Positions 1 to 6,512 of a stretch of 10,199 bases of DNA are shown in pieces (within the stretch, counting starts at the first letter, position 1; each line of letters begins with the position of its first letter). Under the pieces are notes generated by a model. The model did no database searches. It was not told where the DNA came from and was given only the letters and a program-made list of their open reading frames with translations. Made by a program: the position numbers and the translations under genes. The DNA is from an uncultured Clostridia bacterium (lineage in GTDB: Bacteria > Bacillota > Clostridia > Christensenellales > Aristaeellaceae). Where the stretch lies: NCBI GenBank assembly GCA_937907055.1, contig CALCTW010000018.1, positions 1 through 10,199 on the forward strand. Direction: 5' to 3'.

Positions 1-164
1 CATACGAGGGACAGTGCCGTTTTCAGCCGTGTTATCACGGAAGTGAACCCGGATGCGCTGTCACCACAGCCGTGCAGGAGGGGAAGATCGATTCGTTCCG
101 TGTAGCACGCTATCGTCAGATGCTCATTACAGAAAGAGAAAGGTGGAAGAATCGTTATGACTGA
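1..164 (+). CDS. rsgA: Ribosome small subunit-dependent GTPase A, C-terminal end only (5' end outside the window)
   Basis: The last 53 residues of RsgA (YjeQ/YloQ), a circularly permuted GTPase that helps complete and check the 30S ribosomal subunit in the cytoplasm. Reading in the frame that begins at base 3, the protein has the family's zinc-finger pattern C-x4-C-x-H-x5-C (visible residues C5, C10, H12, C18), followed by the family signature E-P-G-C-A-V and the usual ending G-K-I-D-S-F-R-V-A-R-Y. The OB-fold and GTPase domains lie upstream of the window. The stop TGA at 162-164 lies inside the next gene, so the two overlap by 8 bases (ATGACTGA), which implies translational coupling to rpe. 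An rsgA-rpe pair is common in Bacillota. The identification is firm despite the short fragment, because all four visible ligand and signature positions match. Confidence 0.93.
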   Translation, partial: YEGQCRFQPCYHGSEPGCAVTTAVQEGKIDSFRVARYRQMLITERERWKNRYD

Positions 165-789
165 TGTACGACCTTCTATTCTTGCCGCGGACCTTCTGAA
201 TCTCAAACTGGATATTGATCGGGTAGCGCCTTATATTCAATGGCTTCATTTCGATGTGATGGATGCCCACTTTGTTCCGAATCTCTCGTTTGGTCCTTCT
301 TTGCTTAAGCAGATCAAAAAAGCCTATCCGGATATGCTGATGGATGTTCATCTGATGATGGATAACCCCGCTGAATATATCAGCACATTTGTTCAGTCAG
401 GGGCAGACGCGATCACGGTTCACGCTGAGATCAATGATCTTCCGTCGGTGATCCGCCAGATCAGGGAATCCGGTATAAAGGTCGGCGTATCCCTGAAGCC
501 CGCGACCGATGACAGCGTGTTGCTTTCTTATCTTGATCAGCTCGATCTTATCTTGATCATGACAGTCGAACCGGGGTTCGGCGGTCAGAAATTCGATAAC
601 AACCAATTAAAGAAAGCCCGTTCTCTTCGTGCTGCCGGGTTTACCAAGGTCATCAGTGTCGATGGCGGGATCAACGCGACCAATGCGGCAGAATGCGTTA
701 AGAGCGGGGTAAACGCAATGGTGATGGGCACCGCGGTATTCGGCAGTGATCATCCCGATCAGATCATCAATGCATGTTCGGAGTTATAA
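157..789 (+). CDS. rpe: Ribulose-phosphate 3-epimerase
   Basis: Interconverts D-ribulose 5-phosphate and D-xylulose 5-phosphate in the non-oxidative pentose phosphate pathway; a cytoplasmic metal-dependent TIM barrel. The 210-residue product is slightly shorter than the usual 215-225 but has every expected motif: P-S-I-L-A-A-D near residues 6-12, H31-F-D33-V-M-D, D63-V-H65-L-M, V-E-P-G-F-G-G-Q at 137-144, V-D169-G-G and G-T-A-V-F at 191-195. H31, D33, H65 and D169 are the metal ligands, with D33 and D169 the expected acid/base pair. The ATG at 157 overlaps the rsgA stop and is preceded by AGGTGG about 10 bases upstream. ksgA begins on the base after the TAA. The gene therefore sits in a tight operon whose promoter is outside the window. 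Nothing is missing or broken. Confidence 0.97.
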   Translation: MTDVRPSILAADLLNLKLDIDRVAPYIQWLHFDVMDAHFVPNLSFGPSLLKQIKKAYPDMLMDVHLMMDNPAEYISTFVQSGADAITVHAEINDLPSVIRQIRESGIKVGVSLKPATDDSVLLSYLDQLDLILIMTVEPGFGGQKFDNNQLKKARSLRAAGFTKVISVDGGINATNAAECVKSGVNAMVMGTAVFGSDHPDQIINACSEL

Positions 790-1614
790 ATGAAAAGAAC
801 ATCAAATCCCCCCCGGAACCGGGAGCAATTTAAAACAAAAAAGAGTCTCGGACAGAATTTCATTATGGATGAGGGGATTCTGTCTGAAATCGCTGACATT
901 TCCGAAATCGGTCCTGATGATTATGTATTGGAGATCGGCACCGGACTTGGTACGCTGACCAAGCAGCTTGCTGATCGTGCAGCACACGTCGTGACGATCG
1001 AGATCGATGATTCCCTGATTCCAATTCTGAATGTCAGTTTTTCCGGAATCGATAATATCACATTGATTCACGGGAACGCTCTGAAACTGGATATCCGCGA
1101 GATCATGCTTCGCTATTCTCCCTTCCATGTTGTTGCCAATATTCCTTATTATCTGACGACCGATCTGCTTAATATCCTGCTCCTCAAGGATCTCCCCATA
1201 AAGTCTGTCAATGTGATGGTGCAGAAAGAAGCCGCGGAGCGTATCGTTGCCGGCCCCGGCGATGATGCATACGGTATGCTTGCCGTTCGTACTCGTCTAC
1301 GCGGAAATGCCGAGATCATGCTGGAGGTACCTGCCGCGATGTTTAACCCTCCGCCAAAGTGTGACAGCGCCTTCGTCAGGATTGTTTATGAACAGGAGAA
1401 TGGCTATTCCGCTGAAGAGCGCAGCCTGATCAATAAAGTGTCTTCCGCGATTTTTCTGATGCGCAGAAAGACCTTGCTCAATAATCTTTGCTCTTCATTC
1501 CATCTTTCAAGGGAAGCGGCCTTGGATATCCTCACACAATGTGGGCTTGACGATCGTGTGAGGGGAGAAACACTGGATGTTCCTACTTTCCTCCAGATCG
1601 CAAAGCTGCTTTAA
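790..1614 (+). CDS. rsmA: 16S rRNA (adenine1518-N6/adenine1519-N6)-dimethyltransferase
   Basis: KsgA/RsmA uses S-adenosylmethionine to dimethylate two adjacent adenines in helix 45 of 16S rRNA, a late step in 30S assembly. The 274-residue product has the family's K-S-L-G-Q-N-F at 18-24, SAM-binding motif I V-L-E-I-G-T-G-L-G-T-L-T at 46-57, the acidic E71-x-D that follows strand 2, and the catalytic motif N117-I-P-Y. The C-terminal helical domain includes the usual F-L-M-R-R-K-T-L-x-N-N-L segment (near 222-233). The ATG directly abuts the rpe stop, and GGAG at 780-783 is correctly spaced, so coupled translation is likely. Its pairing with rsgA puts two 30S-maturation factors in one transcript. 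The main alternative would be an Erm-type 23S methyltransferase, but the N-terminal motif, the length and the housekeeping context favour KsgA. Confidence 0.96.
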   Translation: MKRTSNPPRNREQFKTKKSLGQNFIMDEGILSEIADISEIGPDDYVLEIGTGLGTLTKQLADRAAHVVTIEIDDSLIPILNVSFSGIDNITLIHGNALKLDIREIMLRYSPFHVVANIPYYLTTDLLNILLLKDLPIKSVNVMVQKEAAERIVAGPGDDAYGMLAVRTRLRGNAEIMLEVPAAMFNPPPKCDSAFVRIVYEQENGYSAEERSLINKVSSAIFLMRRKTLLNNLCSSFHLSREAALDILTQCGLDDRVRGETLDVPTFLQIAKLL

Positions 1615-1623
1615 AGCGTGAAT

Positions 1624-1651
1624 TTGCATTTTCAATAAAATATGCTATAAT
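1624..1651 (+). promoter_or_regulatory. Sigma-A type promoter with extended -10
   Basis: The -35 element is TTGCAT at 1624-1629, followed by a 16-base spacer and a perfect -10 TATAAT at 1646-1651. TG at 1643-1644 supplies the extended -10 TGn. It lies 43-70 bases upstream of the ATG of the small membrane protein gene and points towards it. Transcription would be expected to start near 1657-1659. The -10 is overlapped by the inverted repeat described separately. The call rests on sequence match only. Confidence 0.75.
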
Positions 1652-1676
1652 GATTCGGGTTTAAGCCCGAATCATT
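1649..1676 (+). repeat. Perfect 11-bp inverted repeat overlapping the -10 (operator or weak terminator)
   Basis: The left arm AATGATTCGGG (1649-1659) and right arm CCCGAATCATT (1666-1676) are exact reverse complements around a 6-base centre TTTAAG. The left arm shares three bases with the -10 TATAAT, and the centre lies just past the expected start site. In a transcript reading through from ksgA, the hairpin could form and is followed by a modest T-rich stretch (TTTT at 1675-1678, then CTATT), so it may act as an intrinsic terminator. A transcript starting at the local promoter would lack most of the left arm. The symmetry and position also fit a repressor operator. The sequence does not decide between these, and both could be true. 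Confidence 0.6.
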
Positions 1677-1683
1677 TTCTATT

Positions 1684-1688
1684 AGGAG
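1684..1688 (+). promoter_or_regulatory. Ribosome binding site of the membrane protein gene
   Basis: AGGAG lies 5 bases before the ATG at 1694 and fixes this as the start. The next in-frame ATG (1730) has only a purine run touching it, with no proper spacing. Confidence 0.75.
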
Positions 1689-1693
1689 ACAGT

Positions 1694-2161
1694 ATGTATC
1701 AGTTTACGAGCGAATTTGAGCAAAGAGGAATGGCAAAGAAGCAAAAGACCTTTTTCTTCTCCGTGATCTCAGTGCTCTGCGTCATTATTATCATTCTTTC
1801 TGTCATTATTGCTTTTAAGAGCACGATCTCCAGTGATTCAAGACAAGTGATCAGGCAGCGTATCGTAAACTGTATCTCTGAAGCAAGAGATTCATTGAAT
1901 GCGATCTCTTCCAGCGTGGACAGCGATACCGCGTCAAGAGTCGGCAATATAAAAGGCTATGTATACACAGTCAAGCATCTCAACCGTGTAAACATGGCCT
2001 TGAATAATCAGGAATCTCTCATTGATGAACAGATCATAGAATTATTGGAGAATGATCTTCAACAGTTTGACAGTCTGCTTAAAACAAGCGGCTCAACTAT
2101 GACAGTCCGTTCAAACCTGAGCGAACATCTGGAACAGTTAAAAGCCAGCATCCAGAACTGA
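1694..2161 (+). CDS. Small single-pass membrane protein of unknown function
   Basis: I do not recognise this 155-residue protein. Residues 1-18 are polar and end in a basic K-K-Q-K patch. Residues about 19-41 form one strongly hydrophobic, isoleucine/valine-rich membrane segment. Residues about 42-155 are polar and look mainly helical, with a region rich in E, Q, L and N near 105-155. By the positive-inside rule the short N-terminus is cytoplasmic and the ~110-residue C-terminal part is outside. There is no signal-peptidase or lipobox pattern, so it probably remains an anchored type II protein. It contains one cysteine within the membrane segment (C29) and one in the C-terminal part (C61). 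The gene has its own extended -10 promoter and a clear AGGAG, and it ends at an intrinsic terminator just past its TGA. It therefore appears to be transcribed separately from the ksgA operon. Its reality is well supported by these signals; no function is assigned. Confidence 0.8.
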   Translation: MYQFTSEFEQRGMAKKQKTFFFSVISVLCVIIIILSVIIAFKSTISSDSRQVIRQRIVNCISEARDSLNAISSSVDSDTASRVGNIKGYVYTVKHLNRVNMALNNQESLIDEQIIELLENDLQQFDSLLKTSGSTMTVRSNLSEHLEQLKASIQN

Positions 2162-2172
2162 ATACGCCTTCC

Positions 2173-3423
2173 TTACAAAGCATTTGCTTCGATCATTGAA
2201 GCAAGTGCTTTTTTGATAGCGATCTTTCCATGCGTGTAAGTAAGTCCGCCCTGCTGATAAATAATATAAGGCTCACGAATCGGACCATCCGCGCTCAATT
2301 CGATCGAAGCGCCGGAGACGAAGGTGCCTGCCGCCATGATGACCTTGTTTTCATAGCCCGGCATATCCCAGGGCTCCGGATATGCATTGCTGTCAACAGG
2401 CGAAGCTGCCTGAATCCCGCGGCAATAAGCGATCATCTTTTCCTCACTGCCAAGTTCGATCGACTGTATGATGTCGGCGCGCGGCGCATTATAGGACGGC
2501 TTGCTCTTCATTCCGAGCATTTCAAAGATACTGGCTGAAAGAACAGCAGTTTTGATTGCCTGATTCACAGTGTGCGGTGCCATAAACAACCCCTGATAGA
2601 ATGGCCTGTATGAGGCAGCGTAGCTTCCTTCCTCGCGGCCGATTCCGGGAGCAGTCAGGCGAGTCTCGATCCGCTCGATCGCTCGATTAGTACCCGCGAT
2701 ATACGCGCCGGTCGGCGCGATACCGCCGCCTGCATTCTTGATCAGACTACCGCAGCACAGATCCGCTCCATAGTTTGTCGGTTCATCTGCACAGACAAAC
2801 TCACCATAGCAGTTATCCACCATAACAAAAATGTCAGGATCATAGTCATGGATTGCTTTGATCACTTCCGCCATCTGATAGGGCAGGAGAGACTCTCGCC
2901 AGGCATATCCACAGCTGCGCTGGATCAGAACGACCTTCGTATTCTTATGTTCACGCAGAGCACTCATCACAGCCGTAACGTCGATCTGACCATCATTCGT
3001 CATTTCGACATCGCTATAGCTGATCCCACTTTCTTTCAAGGTGCCGATCGTCTGCTTATCGCTAAGTCCGATCACCGTACGCATCGTATCATAGGGGAGA
3101 CCTGTGATCGAAAGCAGATGATCTCCGGGTAAAAGAAGACCAAAGAGGCACATGGACAACGCATGCGTACCGCTTACGAACTGCGGACGCACGATCGCCG
3201 CTTCTGTACCAAAAAGTTTTGCGAATATTCTTTCCAGTGTGTCGCGGCCGACATCGTCATAACCATAACCGTTCGTTTGCGCGAAGTGACGGACAGCTAC
3301 ACTCTCATCCGAAAACGCAGCCAGCACGCGCTCCGTATTGCGATACTCGATCTCATCCAGTTTTTCAAAAACAGGCAAGCATCTTTCTTCGGCTTTTCTG
3401 ATCAATTCATCGATGTTCATCAT
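2173..3423 (-). CDS. ynbB: Methionine gamma-lyase/aluminium-resistance family PLP enzyme (YnbB-like)
   Basis: A fold-type I pyridoxal-phosphate enzyme of the Met_gamma_lyase/aluminium-resistance family, 416 residues, normal for the family. The cofactor-binding loop S-G-T-H-A is at 84-88, the PLP-interacting aspartate at D203 in V-D-N-C-Y-G-E-F, and the Schiff-base lysine at K229 in S-L-I-K-N-A-G-G-G. Family annotations suggest C-S lyase activity on sulfur amino acids, but the physiological substrate is not settled. Two consecutive ATG codons begin the frame; the first (3421-3423) is 5 bases from AAGGGG and the second 8 bases, so either may be used. The Shine-Dalgarno element is fused to the miaA stop (TAAGGGG), and the gap to miaA is 9 bases, making this the last gene of the minus-strand operon. 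In Bacillus, ynbB also lies in the region downstream of miaA. Confidence 0.9.
   Translation of the reverse strand: MMNIDELIRKAEERCLPVFEKLDEIEYRNTERVLAAFSDESVAVRHFAQTNGYGYDDVGRDTLERIFAKLFGTEAAIVRPQFVSGTHALSMCLFGLLLPGDHLLSITGLPYDTMRTVIGLSDKQTIGTLKESGISYSDVEMTNDGQIDVTAVMSALREHKNTKVVLIQRSCGYAWRESLLPYQMAEVIKAIHDYDPDIFVMVDNCYGEFVCADEPTNYGADLCCGSLIKNAGGGIAPTGAYIAGTNRAIERIETRLTAPGIGREEGSYAASYRPFYQGLFMAPHTVNQAIKTAVLSASIFEMLGMKSKPSYNAPRADIIQSIELGSEEKMIAYCRGIQAASPVDSNAYPEPWDMPGYENKVIMAAGTFVSGASIELSADGPIREPYIIYQQGGLTYTHGKIAIKKALASMIEANAL
2177..2214 (+). terminator. Intrinsic terminator of the plus-strand transcript, inside the 3' end of convergent ynbB
   Basis: The stem arms are 2177-2190 and 2198-2211 around the 7-base loop GATCATT: 13 Watson-Crick pairs and one G-U pair, with a run of six T at 2209-2214. 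The U-rich tail is on the plus-strand transcript, 16 bases past the stop of the membrane protein gene. The same DNA encodes the last residues of YnbB on the minus strand. In the minus-strand RNA the G-U pair becomes an A-C mismatch and no U tract follows. I see no equally good terminator for the minus-strand operon. Confidence 0.8.
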
Positions 3424-3432
3424 ATCTACCCC

Positions 3433-4341
3433 TTAAAGAATCGTTTTCAGCACAATTTCCTTTGCGCTGTCCACGTTGTTTTCTTTCATATCGATCCAGC
3501 GGATCCGTTCGTCTCTTCTGAACCATGTCATCTGTCGTTTGGCATAGTTTCGGCTCTTTTGCTTGATCAAAGCGATTGCTTCATCGATACTGCATTCACC
3601 GTGCAACGCGCTGATCAGTTCTTTATACCCAATCCCTTTCATGCTCTGTTCAAAACCAGTCAGACCCATCTCAAGGAGCATCCTGATCTCGTCAATTAAA
3701 CCTTCATGGATCATCATATCTACCCGCCGATTGATGCGATCATATAGGATATCCCGATCCCAAAGCGGTGCAAAAATGATAAATTCATGATCGGGATCTT
3801 CATGGACAGCGTCCTGTTGCTCTGAGAACGGTACACCTGTCAGTTCATAGACTTCCAACGCCCGAATGACACGGCGCGTATCATTGATATGCAGACGCAT
3901 GGCTGTAGGGGGATCCACTTCCTCCAACAGATCGTGGAGATGCTGTTTACCCTCTTCGTCACAGATTCTCTGGTACTTATTCCGTATCTCATCATTGCCG
4001 CGGTCGTTCGCGAAATTCATATCGGTCGTGATCGCGTTCAGATACAGACCCGTTCCACCAACAAAAAACGGTGTGCTTATTGTTTGCATCAGTGGAGCCG
4101 CGTCTTCTTTATACTGGGCAACACTATAGGCATCGAAAGGAGATACGTGATCAAACAGATAATGCGGGACCCGTTCCTGTTCTGCCGCTGTCGGCTTGGC
4201 GGTACCAATATCCATATGACGATAGATCTGCATGCTATCCATGCAGATGATAGACCCTTGCGCTGCCTTTGCGGCCTCAAGCGCAATCGAACTCTTCCCG
4301 CTTGCCGTAGGCCCGGTGATGACGATGATCTTCTTTTTCAT
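3433..4341 (-). CDS. miaA: tRNA dimethylallyltransferase
   Basis: Transfers the dimethylallyl group of DMAPP to N6 of A37 in tRNAs that read codons starting with U, giving i6A, the substrate for MiaB. From the preferred ATG the protein is 302 residues, typical for the family. It starts M-K-K-K-I-I-V-I-T and contains the P-loop G-P-T-A-S-G-K-S-S, then M-D-S-M-Q-I-Y-R with the expected catalytic aspartate, D-I-G-T-A-K-P-T, V-G-G-T-G-L-Y and D-T-R-R-V-I-R-A-L-E-V. An upstream in-frame TTG at 4350 would add three residues (M-S-R) and overlap the mutL TGA as TTGA. I chose the ATG because AGGA is 9 bases from it but directly touches the TTG, and because homologues usually begin at M-K-K. The gene starts 5 bases beyond the mutL stop, so it is co-translated with mutL. 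It ends 9 bases before ynbB. Confidence 0.95.
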   Translation of the reverse strand: MKKKIIVITGPTASGKSSIALEAAKAAQGSIICMDSMQIYRHMDIGTAKPTAAEQERVPHYLFDHVSPFDAYSVAQYKEDAAPLMQTISTPFFVGGTGLYLNAITTDMNFANDRGNDEIRNKYQRICDEEGKQHLHDLLEEVDPPTAMRLHINDTRRVIRALEVYELTGVPFSEQQDAVHEDPDHEFIIFAPLWDRDILYDRINRRVDMMIHEGLIDEIRMLLEMGLTGFEQSMKGIGYKELISALHGECSIDEAIALIKQKSRNYAKRQMTWFRRDERIRWIDMKENNVDSAKEIVLKTIL

Positions 4342-4346
4342 TCTGC

Positions 4347-6416
4347 TCAATCCTGTATCCGTTTGAATCTTTTCTCCAGATCTCTCTTTTCAAGTTCCAC
4401 AAATAACGGACGGCCATGCGGACAGGTCGGGGGAATCTTAGCAGTAATGACATCCTTGACAAGCTTCATCAATTGCAGTTTATCTATGCTTTCTCCGCCC
4501 TTGATCGCATGCTTGCAGGCAGTCTGGCGCATACGCGCCAGTTTGTCTTCATCCGTATAATTAAACCCTTGCGCCAATTCGTCCAGGATATCGGTCAGCG
4601 CGCTTTCAGCCTGCGCAGCGCTCATTATCACAGGTACGCCGCGAATCGTAAGATCAAGATCTCCGAAACGTTCAGTATCAAAACCGCAGGTACGGATCAT
4701 TGATTCGTTGTCATTGTAAGCACTCATCTGCGCATGGGTCAGATGGATGATCTTCGAGACCAGCAACCCCTGCGACACTTGCGTATTCCTTCTGTCCGCC
4801 TCAGCAAGCTTTTCATACAGCATTCTTTCGTGAGCCGCGTGCTGATCGCACAGGATCATCTTATCACCATACTGAAAAACAATATAAGTATTGAAGATTA
4901 CGCCGATATAAAGAACTGCAGGGCCAACTTCCGGTACCGCGCTGCCCAGCATATCCTGCTGCTCAATCTTTTCCATCGAATTATAAACGATGTGCATCTG
5001 TTTTTTTGGAGTCATATCAGAAACAGATGTTGTATGAGCAGACTCCGGCTCAGGCTTGATCTGAACTCTTACTTTTTCTTCAAAGTCAGGTTTTGAAGAA
5101 TAAACCGGTGCGGCGTATGAGAAAGCGACGGGAGCAGAAACGGCAGGAGAAGAAGAAGTGCCGCGATCCGCTGTTCCCGGATTTGCGGGTGTTATCTCAG
5201 GAAGAACATTCTTCTGTGTTTTCACATCAGCAGCTTCTGACAGATGGTTTACAGCAGCCGGTATTCCGCGCGGTTCCTTTAACATACCCGATTCTACAGG
5301 TATACCTGCGGACTCAGCGGTCGTAAAGGAATCGGTGATCTTGATCTTCACATCCGGCTTTGGGGTATTTCCGGGAGTTGTTGTCGGGTTACCAAAAAGT
5401 GCCGGCATATGCTGAAAAATGTTTTCTCCCGCTAAGCAATCCGAAATGATTGCCTGAACACCATTCAACACCTGCTTTTCATCCTGAAAACGAACTTCCC
5501 ATTTATTTGGATGCACATTCACATCCACATTCTCATAGGGCATTGTAATCGAAAGTACGCACACCGGAAACCGCCCGATCATGACTCGCTGAACACAGGC
5601 GCTTTCCAGAGCACGCGTAAGAAAAGCGCTCTTCATCATTCTGCCATTAATGAAAAAATACTGCTGAGAACGGTTTCCTCTGGATAATTCGCCCGTACCG
5701 ACATAACCGGAAACGATCATTCCGTTCATGCAGCCATCGATCTTATGGAGCTTTTTCAGCGTATCAAGCCCCCATATACACATAACCGCGCTCTCGGTTT
5801 TCCCATCTCCCGCAGAAAAGAAAACATTCTTACCATCCGCCCTGAATCGGAAGGAGACTTCCGGATGAGAAAGGATCACACGTGTCATTACATCTGTAAC
5901 GGCAGCTGTTTCCATCGCGGTCTTTTTCAGAAACTTCTTTCTTACAGGCGCGTTATAAAAAAGATCAGTGACCGTGATCGTCGTTCCTTCGGAGCAGGCA
6001 GCCTCCTGGATCTCTCCCAGAACTCCGCCTTCATTTTTTACGCTGATTCCCATGGACTCACCGCGTGCCCGAGTCGTCATCTTGACAACAGAAACTGCTG
6101 CGATCGACGCCAACGCTTCGCCGCGGAATCCCATGGTTTTGATGCCATAAATATCTTGTGCTGTTGCAATCTTACTGGTCGCGTGGCGCGCAAAAGCAAG
6201 ACGGATATCCTGCGGGAGAATACCTTTACCGTTATCCGTAACCTTGAAGTAGGAAACGCCGCCTTCCCGGATATCCACACTGACAGATGTGGCTCCGGCA
6301 TCCAGGGCATTCTCTACTAATTCTTTGATTGCTGCGGCAGGACGTTCAACCACTTCGCCCGCAGCAATCTGACCGATCACCTCCGGCGGTAATTGACGTA
6401 TCCTTTGATTATCCAT
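4347..6416 (-). CDS. mutL: DNA mismatch repair protein MutL with endonuclease domain
   Basis: The mismatch-repair ATPase and latent nicking endonuclease that acts after MutS. The 689 residues contain a GHKL ATPase domain: E35-N-A-L-D-A-G, D61-N-G-K-G-I, G96-F-R-G-E-A-L-A-S-I, G-T-T at 144-146 and D-L-F-Y-N-A-P-V-R-K at 151-160. A low-complexity proline/serine/threonine-rich linker follows (about 340-480), then the C-terminal dimer domain. That domain carries D-Q-H-A-A-H-E-R-M-L-Y-E at 524-535, the signature DQHA(X)2E(X)4E of endonuclease-type MutL, plus A-C-K-H-A-I-K at 633-639 and C-P-H-G-R-P at 665-670, the other metal-site motifs. It should therefore nick DNA itself, as expected where MutH is absent. 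The ATG is 5 bases from AAGGAG, which overlaps the ancestral mutS TAA. If mutS translation ends at its internal TAG, the terminating ribosome stops about 96 bases short of this start, which could weaken coupling. Confidence 0.97.
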   Translation of the reverse strand: MDNQRIRQLPPEVIGQIAAGEVVERPAAAIKELVENALDAGATSVSVDIREGGVSYFKVTDNGKGILPQDIRLAFARHATSKIATAQDIYGIKTMGFRGEALASIAAVSVVKMTTRARGESMGISVKNEGGVLGEIQEAACSEGTTITVTDLFYNAPVRKKFLKKTAMETAAVTDVMTRVILSHPEVSFRFRADGKNVFFSAGDGKTESAVMCIWGLDTLKKLHKIDGCMNGMIVSGYVGTGELSRGNRSQQYFFINGRMMKSAFLTRALESACVQRVMIGRFPVCVLSITMPYENVDVNVHPNKWEVRFQDEKQVLNGVQAIISDCLAGENIFQHMPALFGNPTTTPGNTPKPDVKIKITDSFTTAESAGIPVESGMLKEPRGIPAAVNHLSEAADVKTQKNVLPEITPANPGTADRGTSSSPAVSAPVAFSYAAPVYSSKPDFEEKVRVQIKPEPESAHTTSVSDMTPKKQMHIVYNSMEKIEQQDMLGSAVPEVGPAVLYIGVIFNTYIVFQYGDKMILCDQHAAHERMLYEKLAEADRRNTQVSQGLLVSKIIHLTHAQMSAYNDNESMIRTCGFDTERFGDLDLTIRGVPVIMSAAQAESALTDILDELAQGFNYTDEDKLARMRQTACKHAIKGGESIDKLQLMKLVKDVITAKIPPTCPHGRPLFVELEKRDLEKRFKRIQD

Positions 6417-6425
6417 ATATACTCC

Positions 6426-6512
6426 TTACAGTTTCAATGCCTTTTCATGCAACAGGAACATTTTATTCAACGCATCCATGGGGGTCATAGAAAGAACATC
6501 GATGGATCTGAT
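6426..6512 (-). other. In-frame continuation of mutS after the TAG (C-terminal tail, 28 codons plus TAA)
   Basis: Downstream of the TAG, in the same frame, the codons read I-R-S-I-D-V-L-S-M-T-P-M-D-A-L-N-K-M-F-L and then L-H-E-K-A-L-K-L followed by TAA. The pattern [ST]-x-x-P-x-[DE]-A-L-N followed by a short hydrophobic helix is how MutS proteins normally end, so this is genuine mutS coding sequence and not a spacer. The TAA is part of TAAGGAG, the mutL ribosome binding site, and lies 9 bases before mutL, matching the compact spacing elsewhere in the operon. No frameshift is needed: a single base change in the TAG (for example to GAG) restores an 865-residue protein. Confidence 0.88.

Noticed and set aside
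2100..2172. Possible terminator for the minus-strand operon just past ynbB
   Set aside because: Only a 5-bp stem with a long loop and no U tract was found on that strand; this is too weak to call.
4342..4350. TTG at 4350 as the miaA start, overlapping the mutL stop as TTGA
   Set aside because: The overlap is attractive, but the only Shine-Dalgarno-like AGGA touches the TTG and is better spaced for the ATG at 4341, where homologues usually start. It remains possible.
3163..4560. Plus-strand open frames of up to 223 codons opposite ynbB, miaA and mutL
   Set aside because: All are antisense to strongly conserved genes, have Cys/His/Arg-rich compositions typical of reverse-frame translation, and lack start signals.
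6417..6512. Treating the 96 bases between the mutS TAG and mutL as an intergenic region
   Set aside because: In-frame translation gives a recognisable MutS C-terminus, so nearly all of it is coding remnant or readthrough extension.
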